Assembly: GCA_034401135.1 (NCBI GenBank)
Contig: JAWZSP010000001.1
Coordinates: 3,348,001 to 3,412,000 of the forward strand
Source of the DNA: Volutella citrinella
Lineage: Eukaryota > Ascomycota > Sordariomycetes > Hypocreales > Nectriaceae
Direction: 5' to 3'
DNA length: 64,000 nt
Part shown: positions 46,403 to 57,949 of the stretch, piece after piece
Numbering within the stretch: position 1 is the stretch's first letter
Layout: each line of letters begins with the position of its first letter
Position numbers and translations under genes: made by a program
Notes under the pieces: model-generated
Told to the model about the DNA's origin: nothing
Seen by the model: only the letters and a program-made list of their open reading frames with translations
The model's database searches: none

Positions 46403-49400
46403 TGCAGGCAGGCAGGTTGTGAGAGGCGGTGGGGAAACAAAACCGAGAAACAAGCAGGAGCAGGCAGGAATAAAGAGAAGCCAAGAATAGTTAAAGGGCG
46501 ATCAGAAATAGGCAGCCCAGAGACCAGAAAGGCAGTGGGGGGAAGCAGAAAAAGGTAGGTGAGTGTGGGAAGGAGAAGAAGGGTGAATTCGGGCGGGAGA
46601 GGTTGGGGGGGCCGCGCGAAATAATATGATCTTCTGAGAGTCAGTGTGATGTTGGTGGGCGGCGGTGAAAGCGTGGGTGGGTGCGGGTGAGCAGAGGAGA
46701 GTGGTGTGTGTATTTTTGGCACCCAAGCACCTGGGCGTGGGTGCGGACGGGCGGGTGGGGTTTCCAGGGCCAGGCAGCGCGCCAGGGCCGGCCAGGAGAG
46801 GGCAGTGAGAGACGGCGGGTGGAGCAGTGCAGTGCAAGTTTCGCGATGGGCTGGTGCGAGCAGAGCACACCGACGGTTGAATAAATGGATTCTCTTCCTG
46901 GGCAGGCAGCCTGGCGGTGGGGACTCACTCGCGCACGGGAAGCCTTTCACATGCGAGAGGCGGAAGAGCCAATATTCGGGGGGAAGATGGGCAGATGGGC
47001 AGATGGGTTGATATGGTGATGATGAGATGCAGACAGAGAGCAGAGAGGCTGGTGTCTGATGTCTGGCGGGGATGGGGAGGCCGGCCCAGGCGATGTGATA
47101 TGCCTTATAACAGAGCAGAGCGCACGGCAATGAGACGGGGCATATAGGCAAGGTAAGGTAGGCAAGGGTTTGCAAGGAGGGGGAAGTGTACTGCGCAACG
47201 TCGCGGCAAATAGGAAAGACAGGAAACTCACCACAAGCCCGACCGGTTTGGGCCCTGGGGTTGGACTGGTTGCTTTGGTGTGATGCAATCGATGAGACCG
47301 GCGTGGGAGGTACTGCTCCAAGTGGTAGTCCAGGTGATAGATAGCAAGGGAGGCAGGTGAGGTAGGTAGTGCGAGGTGGTCTGGGGTTCCGCTCGTCTAG
47401 CCTGGCGTGGTGTTGGTCGTGACAGATGCAATTAATATTTCAGATCTCGGAGGTCCCGGCCACAACATAAGCCGGCACGGCGTGATTATTTGGGGGGAGG
47501 AGGAAAGGGCGAAAAAGGCAACAAGCCCGTTAGATGTTCAACAAGATATTGCTGCTTTTGGAAGTGTGCTCAGGCAGTCCGAGGGGAGGATCGTCTTTGG
47601 TTATGTACTCGGCGACAGTTGTGGATGCGCCTCTTGCTCGGAGAGGCCCATTATCGACGACCGCGATTCCTTGACATAGAATACGGACGCTCGCAGGGGC
47701 ATATCTGGAAGGATGGTGGATCCACCCTGAAGGGGGCGGGGCCAAATCGAAGACCGGCCTGCGAGGACGATGGGGCGTGCAAAGCGAAGTAAAGCAAAGC
47801 AAAGCAACTTGCAAGCAGCAGCCCGTCTCCGTCCTCCGTCCTCCGACGACTCCATCCCACGGCGGCCAGAAGGGGTGGGCTGAAGGGGGGGGGCGTGTGA
47901 GTGCCATAATGGCCCGCGGCCATGGTTCACCATCTTTTGGCGTCGGCCTCCTAATACGATGAGCTACGATGATGGCGAGAGAACAAGAAAGTGACGGGTG
48001 AGCCATAGGCTAGGCCATTGGCGGTGGTGAGTGGTGGGTGTGGAGGGAGGCGTCATTCGACGCTTCAGCGAGGTCCCTCGCGGGCGTTCATCACGTCGCG
48101 GGCCTCAGCCAATTTGCAGGGCGAGTAGGAACGAGCAGCCAGGCACTGGATGACAGCCTCTTCAGCCACCAGGGCAGCGTGAGCGGGAGCCTGGGGGAGT
48201 GGGCGAGCCCACTGATCATCCATCACAAGCGTCATCGTCGGCAAATGGCAAAAAAAACAAAACAAGATACTGACTGGGCTACTACGCAACCAACTACCGC
48301 GCCCGGCCTGGTGGCACAGGCAATAATAATATTACTACTAGATAATCTGCTATTACTACTGTAGGCCAGAACTGCGCGAGTGCTTCATATCCAGGTAAAG
48401 AAACCTAGTAAGCCAAAACGTGCAGTTGACCTCCTCCGCTCCAGCCCCGGACGAGGGACGACGCCGCATGTACTATCAGCATCCTTCAATGCCGACCCGA
48501 GCCTTGATGCCTCACCCAAGCCACCAGGTCCCGTATTGATGCCGCGGAACGCACGAGCGCCGCTTCTGGCAGTTGGCTGATCACATTGGGCTAAACAAAG
48601 GCCTCGTCCCCTCGGCCTCCTGGACCGCACCGCCTCTTCCTCGCCAGGCGACTGGAAGACTCGAGCAGGGGATAGCTTCATGTGGCACCCGAGGTAGCTC
48701 ACTTTGGTCAACAATACGCTCTCGCAGTTTGGGGGTAGGTGAGCCCTGTGAGCCCAGAGTGGCCCGTCGTCACTTGACCGCTGCTCTGTCAGGCTCGCGG
48801 GTCACTGACACTGATCCGATGTGGCTCAGGGTGGTGCTTCCCAATGAGGCCATCAAAGGACAGTGCCCTGTGATGACTATCCAGCTTGCCGCTCAGAACC
48901 AGGCCACCACCCCACGCCCAGCGACTTCCCCAGCCAGTGAGTGCCTCGAGGTGGTGTCATGGGCCTCATGGCTGACCGGTCGGAGGACCACGGGGAACAG
49001 GGCCTTGGGGGGGGGTTCATGACCGGAACCGACACGCGAATGGCGAAACGGGGAGGGAAAAAGCAACACCAGCCAGGCAGCCCCCCCGGCTGGCATCGTG
49101 GCAGCCCTGTCCCGTTGTGTGTGAGGCAATAAATCGGACCCGAAACGGTACTGGGGTTGACGAAAGCCATCCCGCGAGTGTCAAGTTTGAGGGCGCGGAG
49201 TCACCCACCATCCATTGACTCAGAGTGTAGGTCAGTGAAGCAGCGCCAACGGCCACAGCCACTTACAGTAGAGCCCCCTTAGGCTCGGGCCCATCTGGGC
49301 CGGCCCGGGCAGGGCTATTCTCCAGCTTGTGCCAATGGCCGTCTTTGGTTGCAGGGCTTGACGTTGGGCACCAAAGGGGGGAAAACGGGCGCTACCATGC

Positions 49401-51551
49401 CTCGCCCAACTCCGAAGCCTGGCGCGAAAACCGTCGCTCTGGGCCAAGTGACTGGATGGGCTCTGGAAGCTTGGGTGGCTGCAGCAGCCGAGAGCCACTA
49501 AAGCCATCCTGGCAAGCTTCCTATTGCTCAACGTCGCGGGTAATGGCGCACCCGTCGAGCGGCTCCATGTTTGAAGCCTAACCGTGAATGGAGGCTAATT
49601 GGGGCAGCGACGGACAGCGACGATAATGGAGAAGGCGCCTCCTGCTTCAGCATCGCGCCCCGGCTGGGGAATGCATTACGCTGCGCTGCGCGGCGCACGC
49701 ATCCAAGGATGGGATCCCATCTGGGGCCTCGGGCTCACGGCTCTCATCGCCTGTCTCTTGAGCCGATATCCCCTTCAGTGTCGCCAGGGAACCCACGCTC
49801 CGTATCCCCGGACCATTTCTCGATCCTCGACGCACATCGGGTTGTAGATCTGAGCTGCTCGGATCTAGCCCCAGCGGCCGGCTGCCTGCCAGCCAGGTGT
49901 GTGTGTGTGTGTACCAGCTGAACCAGGAAAAAAGAAGGCGTGCAGCGCCGGGAGCCTCCATTCTCCAATGGGGGCGTCGGCTGTACACCCTAGGAGGCAC
50001 TCTGGTACCAGCCTCCTGCGTGCATTCCCCGCAAACACCAGGTACCTCATCCCGACCAGTTCCGCCCAGGAAAGCCAGCCAGCAGCCCGGCAATCTTCTG
50101 CGCCGTACGGAATAGACCACCACCATAAAAGTCACGTACCAGTGTCAAGGGCTTTGCATGCTAACGGAGGACGCAGTCCGTTCATCCTGACGATACGTGC
50201 GCTAGATGCGACCTCCCGTATGAGATTACTACATAGTACTGCAGCAATAGCACGAAGCATCCCGATCGCCATCATCTAGACCTAACCATAAGCACATAGC
50301 ACGGTAGCACAGCGTTGGCTCAGTACGAGTACCGAGTACCATCCATGGATGTGTTGATGTGAGTGTGCCAGGACTGCTGACCACCCGCCGCGTCCAAAGG
50401 ACTTGTTGCTCGTCGCCCAAGAACCTGACCAACAACCTACCGAAATAGTACGTTAGGACTTCGCGATTCCAGTCATCATCCTTGATGGCTGAGTCGCTGA
50501 GTCGTTGGTAGCGCCGAGCTGGGCAGCGCCAACCCGGCGCATTGAGTGGCTGGGTCTGGGCGAGGACCGTGGGAACCTGATATCCACCCCCATTACGTCC
50601 GTACCTACCTTGTTTGTCACGGGTATTGACACTCGAAGGCGAGCCTGTCGAGGGGCCCCACCGTCCCACTGTGCTTCATGGCCGCATACAGGCGGCCATG
50701 CTTTGGGCTCTTTGTTTTGTCGGTGTGTTTCCCCCCGTCAACGCGTGCGCGTCCTACTCCACGATCCGTCAAGTTCTGGCCAAACGGGCCTGCAGGCTCG
50801 CCGCTCACTGCCCGCCGCTCGCTAGCTTGTTCCCGTTCTTGTGGATGCCCAGGTGGGAAGGCGGGGCCTCGGTAGGGACATGGCAATCGCCTCCTTTGCT
50901 GCTCACGCTGCCAAACGATCCGTGCTGGGCCTGTCATCCAATGATGCTCCTCCTCCCCCTCCACCAGATGCCAGGACAGCCATTCATTTGGGCGAGGCGG
51001 ACAAATCCAGCCGCCAAGAGCATGGCCTCTGTGCCTCTGGCCATGGCCAAGGCGTTAGCAACCATCGGCTTGCCAGCCTGCCGTTCCGAGAGCCCAGGAC
51101 ATCCCCTTCCTCCACTGTGTGCAGCTTTCCAGCCCAATCCGGCCAGTGAATCTGGTATGGGCGGATTTGGCCGCCACGGGTTTGAGGAACCTGATCTACG
51201 TGATACGTAGCACCCTGGCTGGAGATGGTCGGACAATCTATCAATCACATCGTGATAGTTGGAACTATACCCGGCTCTACGATCTCAATGGTTCTCTCAT
51301 CACACGTTAAAGACGCCCGATCCTCGCCCCCTTGCTAGTTGATACCCGATCATGTTGCAATCGCTACGAGTGTAAGACGAGAAGTCACAGCCTTTGCCGC
51401 GGCAATGGACTCTACAACCCCCTGGCTTGTGTAGGCACGCCCGGTCTCGCCTCTGCCGCAACCGCAAGGCCTTCGGTTTTCTAGGACCTTTCCTTTCTTT
51501 TCCCTTGGACAAGCCAATCTACGGACCAAGAGGCTGCTTGGGATATAGGCA

Positions 51552-52839
51552 ATGGAGGCAGCAACTCTGCATCAAAGTTCAATATTCGCCTGCGAGACAT
51601 TCCGATCCAAACCCACTGGGGGCGTTTCGTGCTGCAGATTGTGCCATGACGCAGCCGAAACTGTTACCGCATCCAGCCTTCAAGCTGGGTCGTCGGGGTC
51701 TGCCAGATATAACAACCCTGAACCTTGTTCTCGTCCCGCAACCCCAGCCCGCCGTCAACTCCCAAGAATCCCCAGACAGGTTGCTGAGGCTGACTGCAAT
51801 GAAGGGTTCCCTTGCCCAGAGACCCTTGTTCGACCAGAAGGCAATAAGACCACCATCTCACATCCGATGCTGAAAGACTATTTCTCTACCTTTCAGGCAC
51901 TCCTCTCTCACGGTTTGCGGAGATACTCGGGCGTCAAGCGAGCCTAGATATCGTGCCAAGAGGCAATAGCCCGCTCCGAGAGACCATTGTCAGCCTGGTC
52001 CCTGGCAATCCCTTTCTCGACGGCTCCGCGCCGGGCCCTCATCGCGAAATCTTGCCCAAGCATGATGCTGCTCCACCTCTATGGAGATTACCATTTCCAA
52101 GCACACGTCGGGGATCGCATGTGCCAAGGACGAGCTTGCTGAGCGTCATGCAAGTTTGCAAGATCCAACTGCCAGGGTAGTCAATTCCACCAAGACGATG
52201 CGCCTTCACCCGCTCGACATCAAGCAACCCCACCATGTCAATATCCGAACGTGCATCCCGAAACTTGGTCACGAGGAGCCCTCTTCGGAACCGTTTGGTT
52301 TCTGTTGCCTAGTGCTTTTTGTTGACGCACGACATCTGGGGCAGAGTGGATGTCTCGGGTAATGCGTCAACGTCTGTCGCCATTCGTGCGCAGAAGAAAA
52401 GCCACAGACAGCCAGAGGCTTGTTTGGCTGTGGAGATATCTCAGAGTTGCGAATGTTCCTGCAAAGCATGCTTCACAGGCCTTTCATCGGTTCCGCAACA
52501 TACCCGCCATCCGGCCTGCTTTGCCCGCGGGATGCCCACAACGCTCTGGACGTGATTGCTACGCAGTTCGAACGATCTGCTGGTCAATCGCGGCTGGATA
52601 TGGTAACATGCATTCGGCAATCTTACAAGCTGGTAGACACCCTTGAAATCATCGGCAAAATTTTCAGATCGAGCATGCAATGCCCGACATCCCAAGGCCG
52701 TGAAATGATGGGAAAAGCAAAAACATGCGCATGGATCGTGGATGCCTGTCCAAGGCAAAAAGGAAATCCAAGAATGAATGATGCCCACCGTCTCCCTCAG
52801 CTCTCGGCTGCGATTTGCATTTGGAAACATGGTGTCTGA
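51552..52839 (+). pseudogene. Possible decayed protein gene (very tentative)
   Basis: Successive plus-strand frames (51552-51947, 51953-52180, 52081-52362, 52420-52839) carry patches with protein-like texture, such as LRETIVSLVPGNPFLDGS, LHPLDIKQPHHVNIR and DALDVIATQFERSAGQSRLD followed by IRQSYKLVDTLEIIGKIFRS. No splice pattern joins them and stops or frame changes interrupt every path. The helical C-terminal patch recalls the regulatory region of fungal Zn2Cys6 factors, but no cysteine cluster was found, so no family is claimed. Confidence 0.2.
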
Positions 52840-53292
52840 CACCGAAGTCAGCAACGGCGAAGCAAACGCTGCTTTGCCACATAAAGACTCTCAAAGAGGC
52901 GGTTGAGGAGAGCATGATTTTGTGGCCACTAACCATACATTAGATCCTGCTTCTGAAACGGGTGGCTTTTCGCGCTGACGGCTGGGACATCGGAGCTCTG
53001 GTTGACGTGAAGCGGGGAACACCCTGGTTGCTGAGGGCTAGGAAACAAGACGAGCCAGGGCCCAACGAATCCCCGACTAGCCGAAGCTCTATTTCGAGCC
53101 AAAGAGGATCTAGTACGGTGTTTCAAGGTACGAGGCGGGCTTTGTCGCTGCTGGGAATTAACCGGAAAGCTTTGCAAAGCAGGAGGCTGGGCGGACTGAG
53201 CCTCGCGCCTTCGCCACCTCGCCAGTTTAGGCTGGCTTTCTCGCATTGTTCGATGACGAATCATCCCTACCGCTACGGAGCACTATAGCTAT

Positions 53293-53342
53293 CGACACGG
53301 CCCGAAAGCCGTGTCGTTTCCTTCGGTATCCCTGAAGGGAAA
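53293..53342. repeat. Two adjacent stem-loops
   Basis: The first stem is a perfect 9-bp pair, CGACACGGC (53293-53301) with GCCGTGTCG (53308-53316), around the 6-nt loop CCGAAA. Immediately after it, TTTCCTTC (53317-53324) pairs with GAAGGGAAA (53334-53342) with one bulge. It sits in the gene-poor stretch; function unknown. Confidence 0.6.
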
Positions 53343-54161
53343 GCCTGGTTTAGAACATCCTACGGTGGCTCCGGCTCGTGAACACGCAACGACAGCAGCT
53401 CATTCATCGCAGGGCAACGCAACACATCCCAATGAGGGAATTCTCGCGATCACATTTCGTAGCGCTGAAGAGATTCTGGGAGTTGGGAGACAGCAAATCT
53501 CAAAATGCGGAGGACGGTGCGCAGCAAGCACCGAGCTGTGCTCCCGGGGCAGCAGGTTGTGCGCACCTCGAAGACGCAGGCCTAAACTACGTCATCTGCG
53601 CTAGCCTTTTGCTCCTGTTTACAACTCTACACGCTCCTTGTCACAGGGTAGTGCGGAGGTTGAAGCTGCTCGTGTGTTTCTTCCGGTTGCTTCAAGCTCA
53701 AGTCAGTCTCCGGTGTCTCGCCTTTTCCAGCAGCCCTCGCGACTTTGACTGCCTTTCGATCCTGCTGTACACCCGATCATGGGCTTGTTTCCCAATATGG
53801 TTTTGCAAGAAAGTACCATATCGCCTTTCCAGCGTCACCATAGCCCTCGTGGCTGGGCTTGGATTCGCTGTCCCGCTTAGATCCGCCCTCACACAGTCCC
53901 TACAGATCTTGCTCGCGTTCCCGATAACGGCAGCACCAGTGCCGCATGTGTATCCTACGCGAGACTTGCTAGTCTTTTCAAGAGTCTCCGTGTTACCCCG
54001 TCTGGGAAGCACCCTGAGTTTTGGATGACTGTGACTACTGAAGAGTGAAGATATAGAAGCGGCAATGGTATGAATGCCGCAGCTGGGCTTCCATTGGTAT
54101 AAATGCCACTTGCGATTGACGACGCATAAGTCGATGACCTTGTTCCTCCAACAAAAGAGCC

Positions 54162-54970
54162 ATGAGACTCGCCAACTTCCCCATCCTCATTCCAGCGTTC
54201 ACAGCACAAGTATGTTGAGAAACCTCCAGCTCACGCAACCCTGAGGCATGGAATATGTTGAAGCAGAAACCTGGCATTCGAGTCTCTAGGCCGCGCCTGG
54301 ATAGCCCTCCTGACCTTTCTGACGCCCTACTCTAACATTCTGGCGCAGATATATATTGAATCTCCTCTGATTATTACAGCCAACCTGCTCAATATACCCT
54401 TCGTGCCCAACACAGGCACACTCGTCTCGGAGCCGGACTACGGCTACAGTTTACATGCGACGTTTGTCCACGGCAGCGACTTCCTGCGAAGTGATGTAGA
54501 TGGCCAAAGGGCCCGCCTGGAGGTGACGAGTGTGGCGCTGGACGCTTCAGGGGCCATTCTGCGTTTCAGCTACAACGGCATTGTCGGAATGGATGGCGAC
54601 GAGGGCAAAGTCATCCGTGGCGATCGCAATGCAAACACCACTGGATTCGGCAACGCCTGTGAGCACACGCCTCTTTCTGTCATGCCTGCTTCGTTTTGCC
54701 ATTCATGCCTGCTTCGCTTTGCCATGGAATTAGTGGCGGATTCGTAGCAGCAACTGCCAACGCTCGTTGCTCCGTCTCGGAAGACTGACCCCGCTTGCTG
54801 CAGTTGTGCAAATCCGATTCGAGACTGACAATCCGGGGCTGAAGCCGCTGGAGGACAAGATCTTTGTTGGGTCCGGACGTTTCATCGTCGGCGATGGCCA
54901 GCCCGTCATCGTAGAATACAAGATTAGCGAGGTTGGCGCGGAATGCGGGTGCGACGAGCTTAACTCATAA
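54162..54970 (+). CDS. DUF3237-family protein
   Basis: Three exons (54162-54209, 54349-54658, 54804-54970) encode 174 aa. Introns are 139 and 145 nt with donors GTATGT and GTGAGC and CAG acceptors; phases join without a stop. The protein begins MRLANFPILIPAFTAQ and has the DUF3237 pattern: a small beta-barrel core with GYSLHATFVHGSDFLRSDVD, ARLEVTSVALDASGAILRFS, FVQIRFETDNPGLKPLEDK and FVGSGRFIVGDGQP. It ends with a short Cys-containing tail, ECGCDELNS. DUF3237 proteins have no established general activity; related folds include enzymes acting on small organic molecules. It stands at the edge of the gene-poor stretch and converges on the Mob2 gene. Confidence 0.8.
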
Positions 54971-55297
54971 GCGCATCATCACCATGTGTCAAGGACATGC
55001 TCCGACGAAGAAACATGTGGCATTACAACTCAAAGCCGCATTTTTTCTCATTGAAAGCCGATTCAAGTCTACCATGATGCTCAACCAAATTCCCAATCAG
55101 CTACCAATCAAGAATTCGTGATTCGATCCTTGAGCGCGCCTCCCCTGCAGCGCACTCCTTCTGCCTTCAGGACCACAACGGTCACGACGCTGGAATTCCC
55201 AACCCATACGTTCCCACCTAGTCCTTGAGCATGCTGTCGGCGGGAATCCGGGCTTGGCCCTGAGCTCCACCAACCTCAAACCCCTGGGCGGGGGTGA
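54971..55297. other. Convergent spacer between the DUF3237 and Mob2 genes
   Basis: The 327 bp between the two stop codons hold no recognisable feature beyond 3' ends. Confidence 0.5.
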
Positions 55298-57265
55298 TTA
55301 GGTGATGCCAGCAAGCTGCAGAAGACGCTCGCCTGCGCGAACATTGGCATATTCGTAAGCCTTGGACTCCGGAGGGAAGGTCCCGTTGGCGGCCCAGAGG
55401 TCAATCAAGGGCTGCATGGGCTCCAGCTCGGCCGGTTTGAGCATGTCGAGAGCTGTGGCAGTCAGGACAAAGTGGGAAAAGCAGCTGTTGAGCTGTTTCT
55501 CGAGGTTGAGATGGTAAAAGGGCTCCGTAAAGTGAGCCCAATAGAGATGGGCATACACTCTGAACATCTGTCGGAAGATCATCTGGCAGATCTCGACAAA
55601 CTTGTCAGGGAACCCGGATCGCTTGCCGATCCACTCAGGCTCCCCGGGGTTGGTGAGTTGAGAAAGCGAGGTCGTTGTGATGGAAGGATTCTGAAAGTAT
55701 GACACCCCCGAGGCATCGGTTGGGAAGACGTTGGTGTCGTCAACCTTTCCTGAGATCCACCGCTGCATGAGCGTCATGTATTCGTACGCAGGAAGCTCGA
55801 CTGGTTCCCTATTCCGGTTGAGCCAGGTGAAGGAGTGGTTACTGCATTCCTGGTGAGCAAGACACGACCCTAACTCGAGGGTTGTGGTGAGGACTTACGC
55901 TCCGGCAGACATGCGAGGGCACGAAGTGGAATTGCAGATCGAGGTACCGTCCTCCTCCTTCTCGTGGATAACACGCACAAAGTTCCACAGATTGCGGTAG
56001 TGCTCGACAACTGATTCGATGGGTAAGCGATTGTAAGGCAGTGGAAGGGGCAGGAAGCCTACCTTGATGCGCGATCCACTCTCCCTGCTCCACCGTCTTG
56101 GGCCGAGCGCTGAGGGTCATGAAGTTTCCCTTGACAATGTGCTTGGCATATTGCGAGTTGAGCCAGAGAGGCAGGGGCCGGGGTAGGTGGTAGGAGTTGA
56201 TGATGTCGTCCCCGGTGGGCGGCGCACCGCTGGACTCGTCCATGCCAATGGTCTGAGCTAGGGAAGGAGAACTGGGCAAGGGAGGGACCTTGGGTGCCAG
56301 GCTAGCAGACGACTGGCTGGAAAGAGAGGCGGTTTCGACAGGAGGAGGAGGCTGGCTGGCAGTTGATCCTGTAGGGCTCTTCTGCGGGCCAGGTGGTTTG
56401 GCGGCCCCGCCGCGAAACCTGGCGTTACTATGCAACATGCTGTCAGTACCGAAAGGCAAGGTTCAACGTCGGAAGTTACGGCTGCGGAGGACACCGTCAA
56501 GAGAAAAGGCAGCAACGCGTTACGCTGAGACTATCTGAAACATAGCCAGCGCCAACAGATATAGAAGCAAGGAGAGGGGCCGTGCTGTGCCTGGTGGGTT
56601 GGGTAAGGGATGCCTTGCAACCCAGTCGCCTATCCTTCATGTAATGCGATTATTTCAAGTGACGTGGACAGGGCACTCAAGGCACACCGTGCCATGCGAA
56701 AGCCTCGCAAGTCGCTGAAACTTTTATGGGGTGTGTTGGGTTGACTTGAGTATCAATGGGGATGGGGTTTGGTTCCTCCAACGAAGGAGTGGAGTGGACA
56801 ACCATGACAGCACCCCGTTATGCGATATCAGTCTGGACAGTCTGTGACGCCAGAAAACTATTCGAGTATATCCAGAGCTGGTTGACAAGCCGGCCTAGCG
56901 GCAGGATATGTGTAGTTGGAGCTTGTGCCACAGACCCGGACGACTGCGCTAGGGCACAGGCTGCAAGGCACTGGCTGCACGAGCGCTCATCCAACGATGT
57001 CACTACGATCGTCGCTGGCAAGGGGGCACGAGAGGGTCGCGGCGAGTCCGAACCTTCTGCCGTGGCGTCGTGGTGGTGGTAGCAAGGTTGCGATCCGAGG
57101 TCGTGTTGTGGAGATGGAGTGACGAGGCGGTGTAAATGAGATTCCAGCAGGGTCGGCGAGGAGGATGGGAGCGAGAATGGGAGCGGAAGCGGATTCTCGA
57201 AGAGACAACACAAGACGAATGAAATCGCATTGGGCCACTTACATACCAGAAAAGAGGTTCGACAT
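55298..57265 (-). CDS. Mob2-type NDR kinase activator
   Basis: The exons are 57243-57265, 56063-56427, 55899-56010 and 55298-55841, giving 347 aa. The first exon codes only MSNLFSG plus part of a codon and is followed by an 815-nt intron; its donor GTAAGT and the phase joining to NARFRGGAAKPPG support it. A Pro/Ser-rich linker precedes the Mob1/phocein domain: LWLNSQYAKHIVKGNFMTLS, GEWIAHQVVEHYRNLWNFVR, SICNSTSCPRMSAG (zinc ligands), FRQMFRVYAHLYWAHF. The wording resembles Mob2 more than Mob1. Mob2 proteins activate NDR kinases (COT-1/Cbk1), which control polarity and hyphal growth. The alternative start at 56459 would drop MSNLFSG. Confidence 0.85.
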
Positions 57266-57949
57266 GATGGGAAGCGAGGGCGGGGTGTTGGGCGAGAGGG
57301 GCGCGAGCAACCTGGCCGAGGGGACAGGAGGGTGTTGCTGCGCTGACAGCACCCAGTCCTCGGTCGCGTGACGGATCACAGCAGGGCGGGACTCGGTTCG
57401 TGATGCGGCCAAGCGCCAGGCTGGCTCGGTCTGCTGGGGGATCGTCGAGAACAGCGACGTCTGTCAAGGTTGGATGATGCCGAAGTGAAACTAAATGTGG
57501 TTGAAGCTAAGCTGGCTGCCCAGGAAGCAGACACGGTGCTTTTTGGTCCCCTTTCCTGACGAGGGGTACGGGCGCTAGAACCCCCTGAGGCACCCTGGGC
57601 ACGACACCTGGTACGTGCTCGGCGGCCCAACACAGCCCCCGAGCACTGTGGTCCCTCCCTCGAACAGCGCTACTGTTTCGGTGTTTCCCCTTTGGACACG
57701 CTGACACACCTGACGCATGCTTGCGCTAAAACGGGTTCTGTTCACGAAACAGCTGTGGCTAGTGCAATGTGGCTTGCTGGCCTACCCAGCCGCAGCCTCA
57801 GGCGCATCCAGCCAAACTCAGCAGAGGCTGGGGCCTCCCTCTCAGCGAACCTTTCCTTTCACAGCGACTTCGTGTTAGCATTCACATCGCCTTTCCGCAC
57901 TCTTGAGCTTCTCGCTCCCACGCCATTTTGCTCAACCTAGATACGCAAC
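57266..57949. promoter_or_regulatory. Divergent upstream region of Mob2 and LEO1
   Basis: A 684-bp region between the two starts. No gene was seen, and no specific regulatory element was recognised. Confidence 0.45.

Larger units (their letters stand above)
46403..54161. other. Gene-poor stretch of about 7.8 kb
   Basis: No complete gene could be supported. The first kilobase is the leader and promoter of the bZIP gene, purine-rich on the plus strand. A (TG)n microsatellite lies at about 49898-49914. Open frames on both strands are short or start at non-ATG codons (for example 53378-54028, GTG). Three overlapping plus-strand frames at about 51552-52839 look more protein-like than the rest and may be a decayed gene. 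A pair of adjacent hairpins lies at 53293-53342. GC content stays high by eye, so this is not an AT-rich RIP-degraded block. Confidence 0.5.

Noticed and set aside
46354..47175. 273-residue minus-strand frame upstream of the bZIP gene
   Set aside because: Pro/His/Leu-rich low complexity reflecting a pyrimidine-rich leader on the minus strand; it overlaps the bZIP start in another frame.
53378..54028. 216-residue open frame
   Set aside because: It begins at GTG, has no recognisable motif or codon texture, and is not joined to any splice partner.
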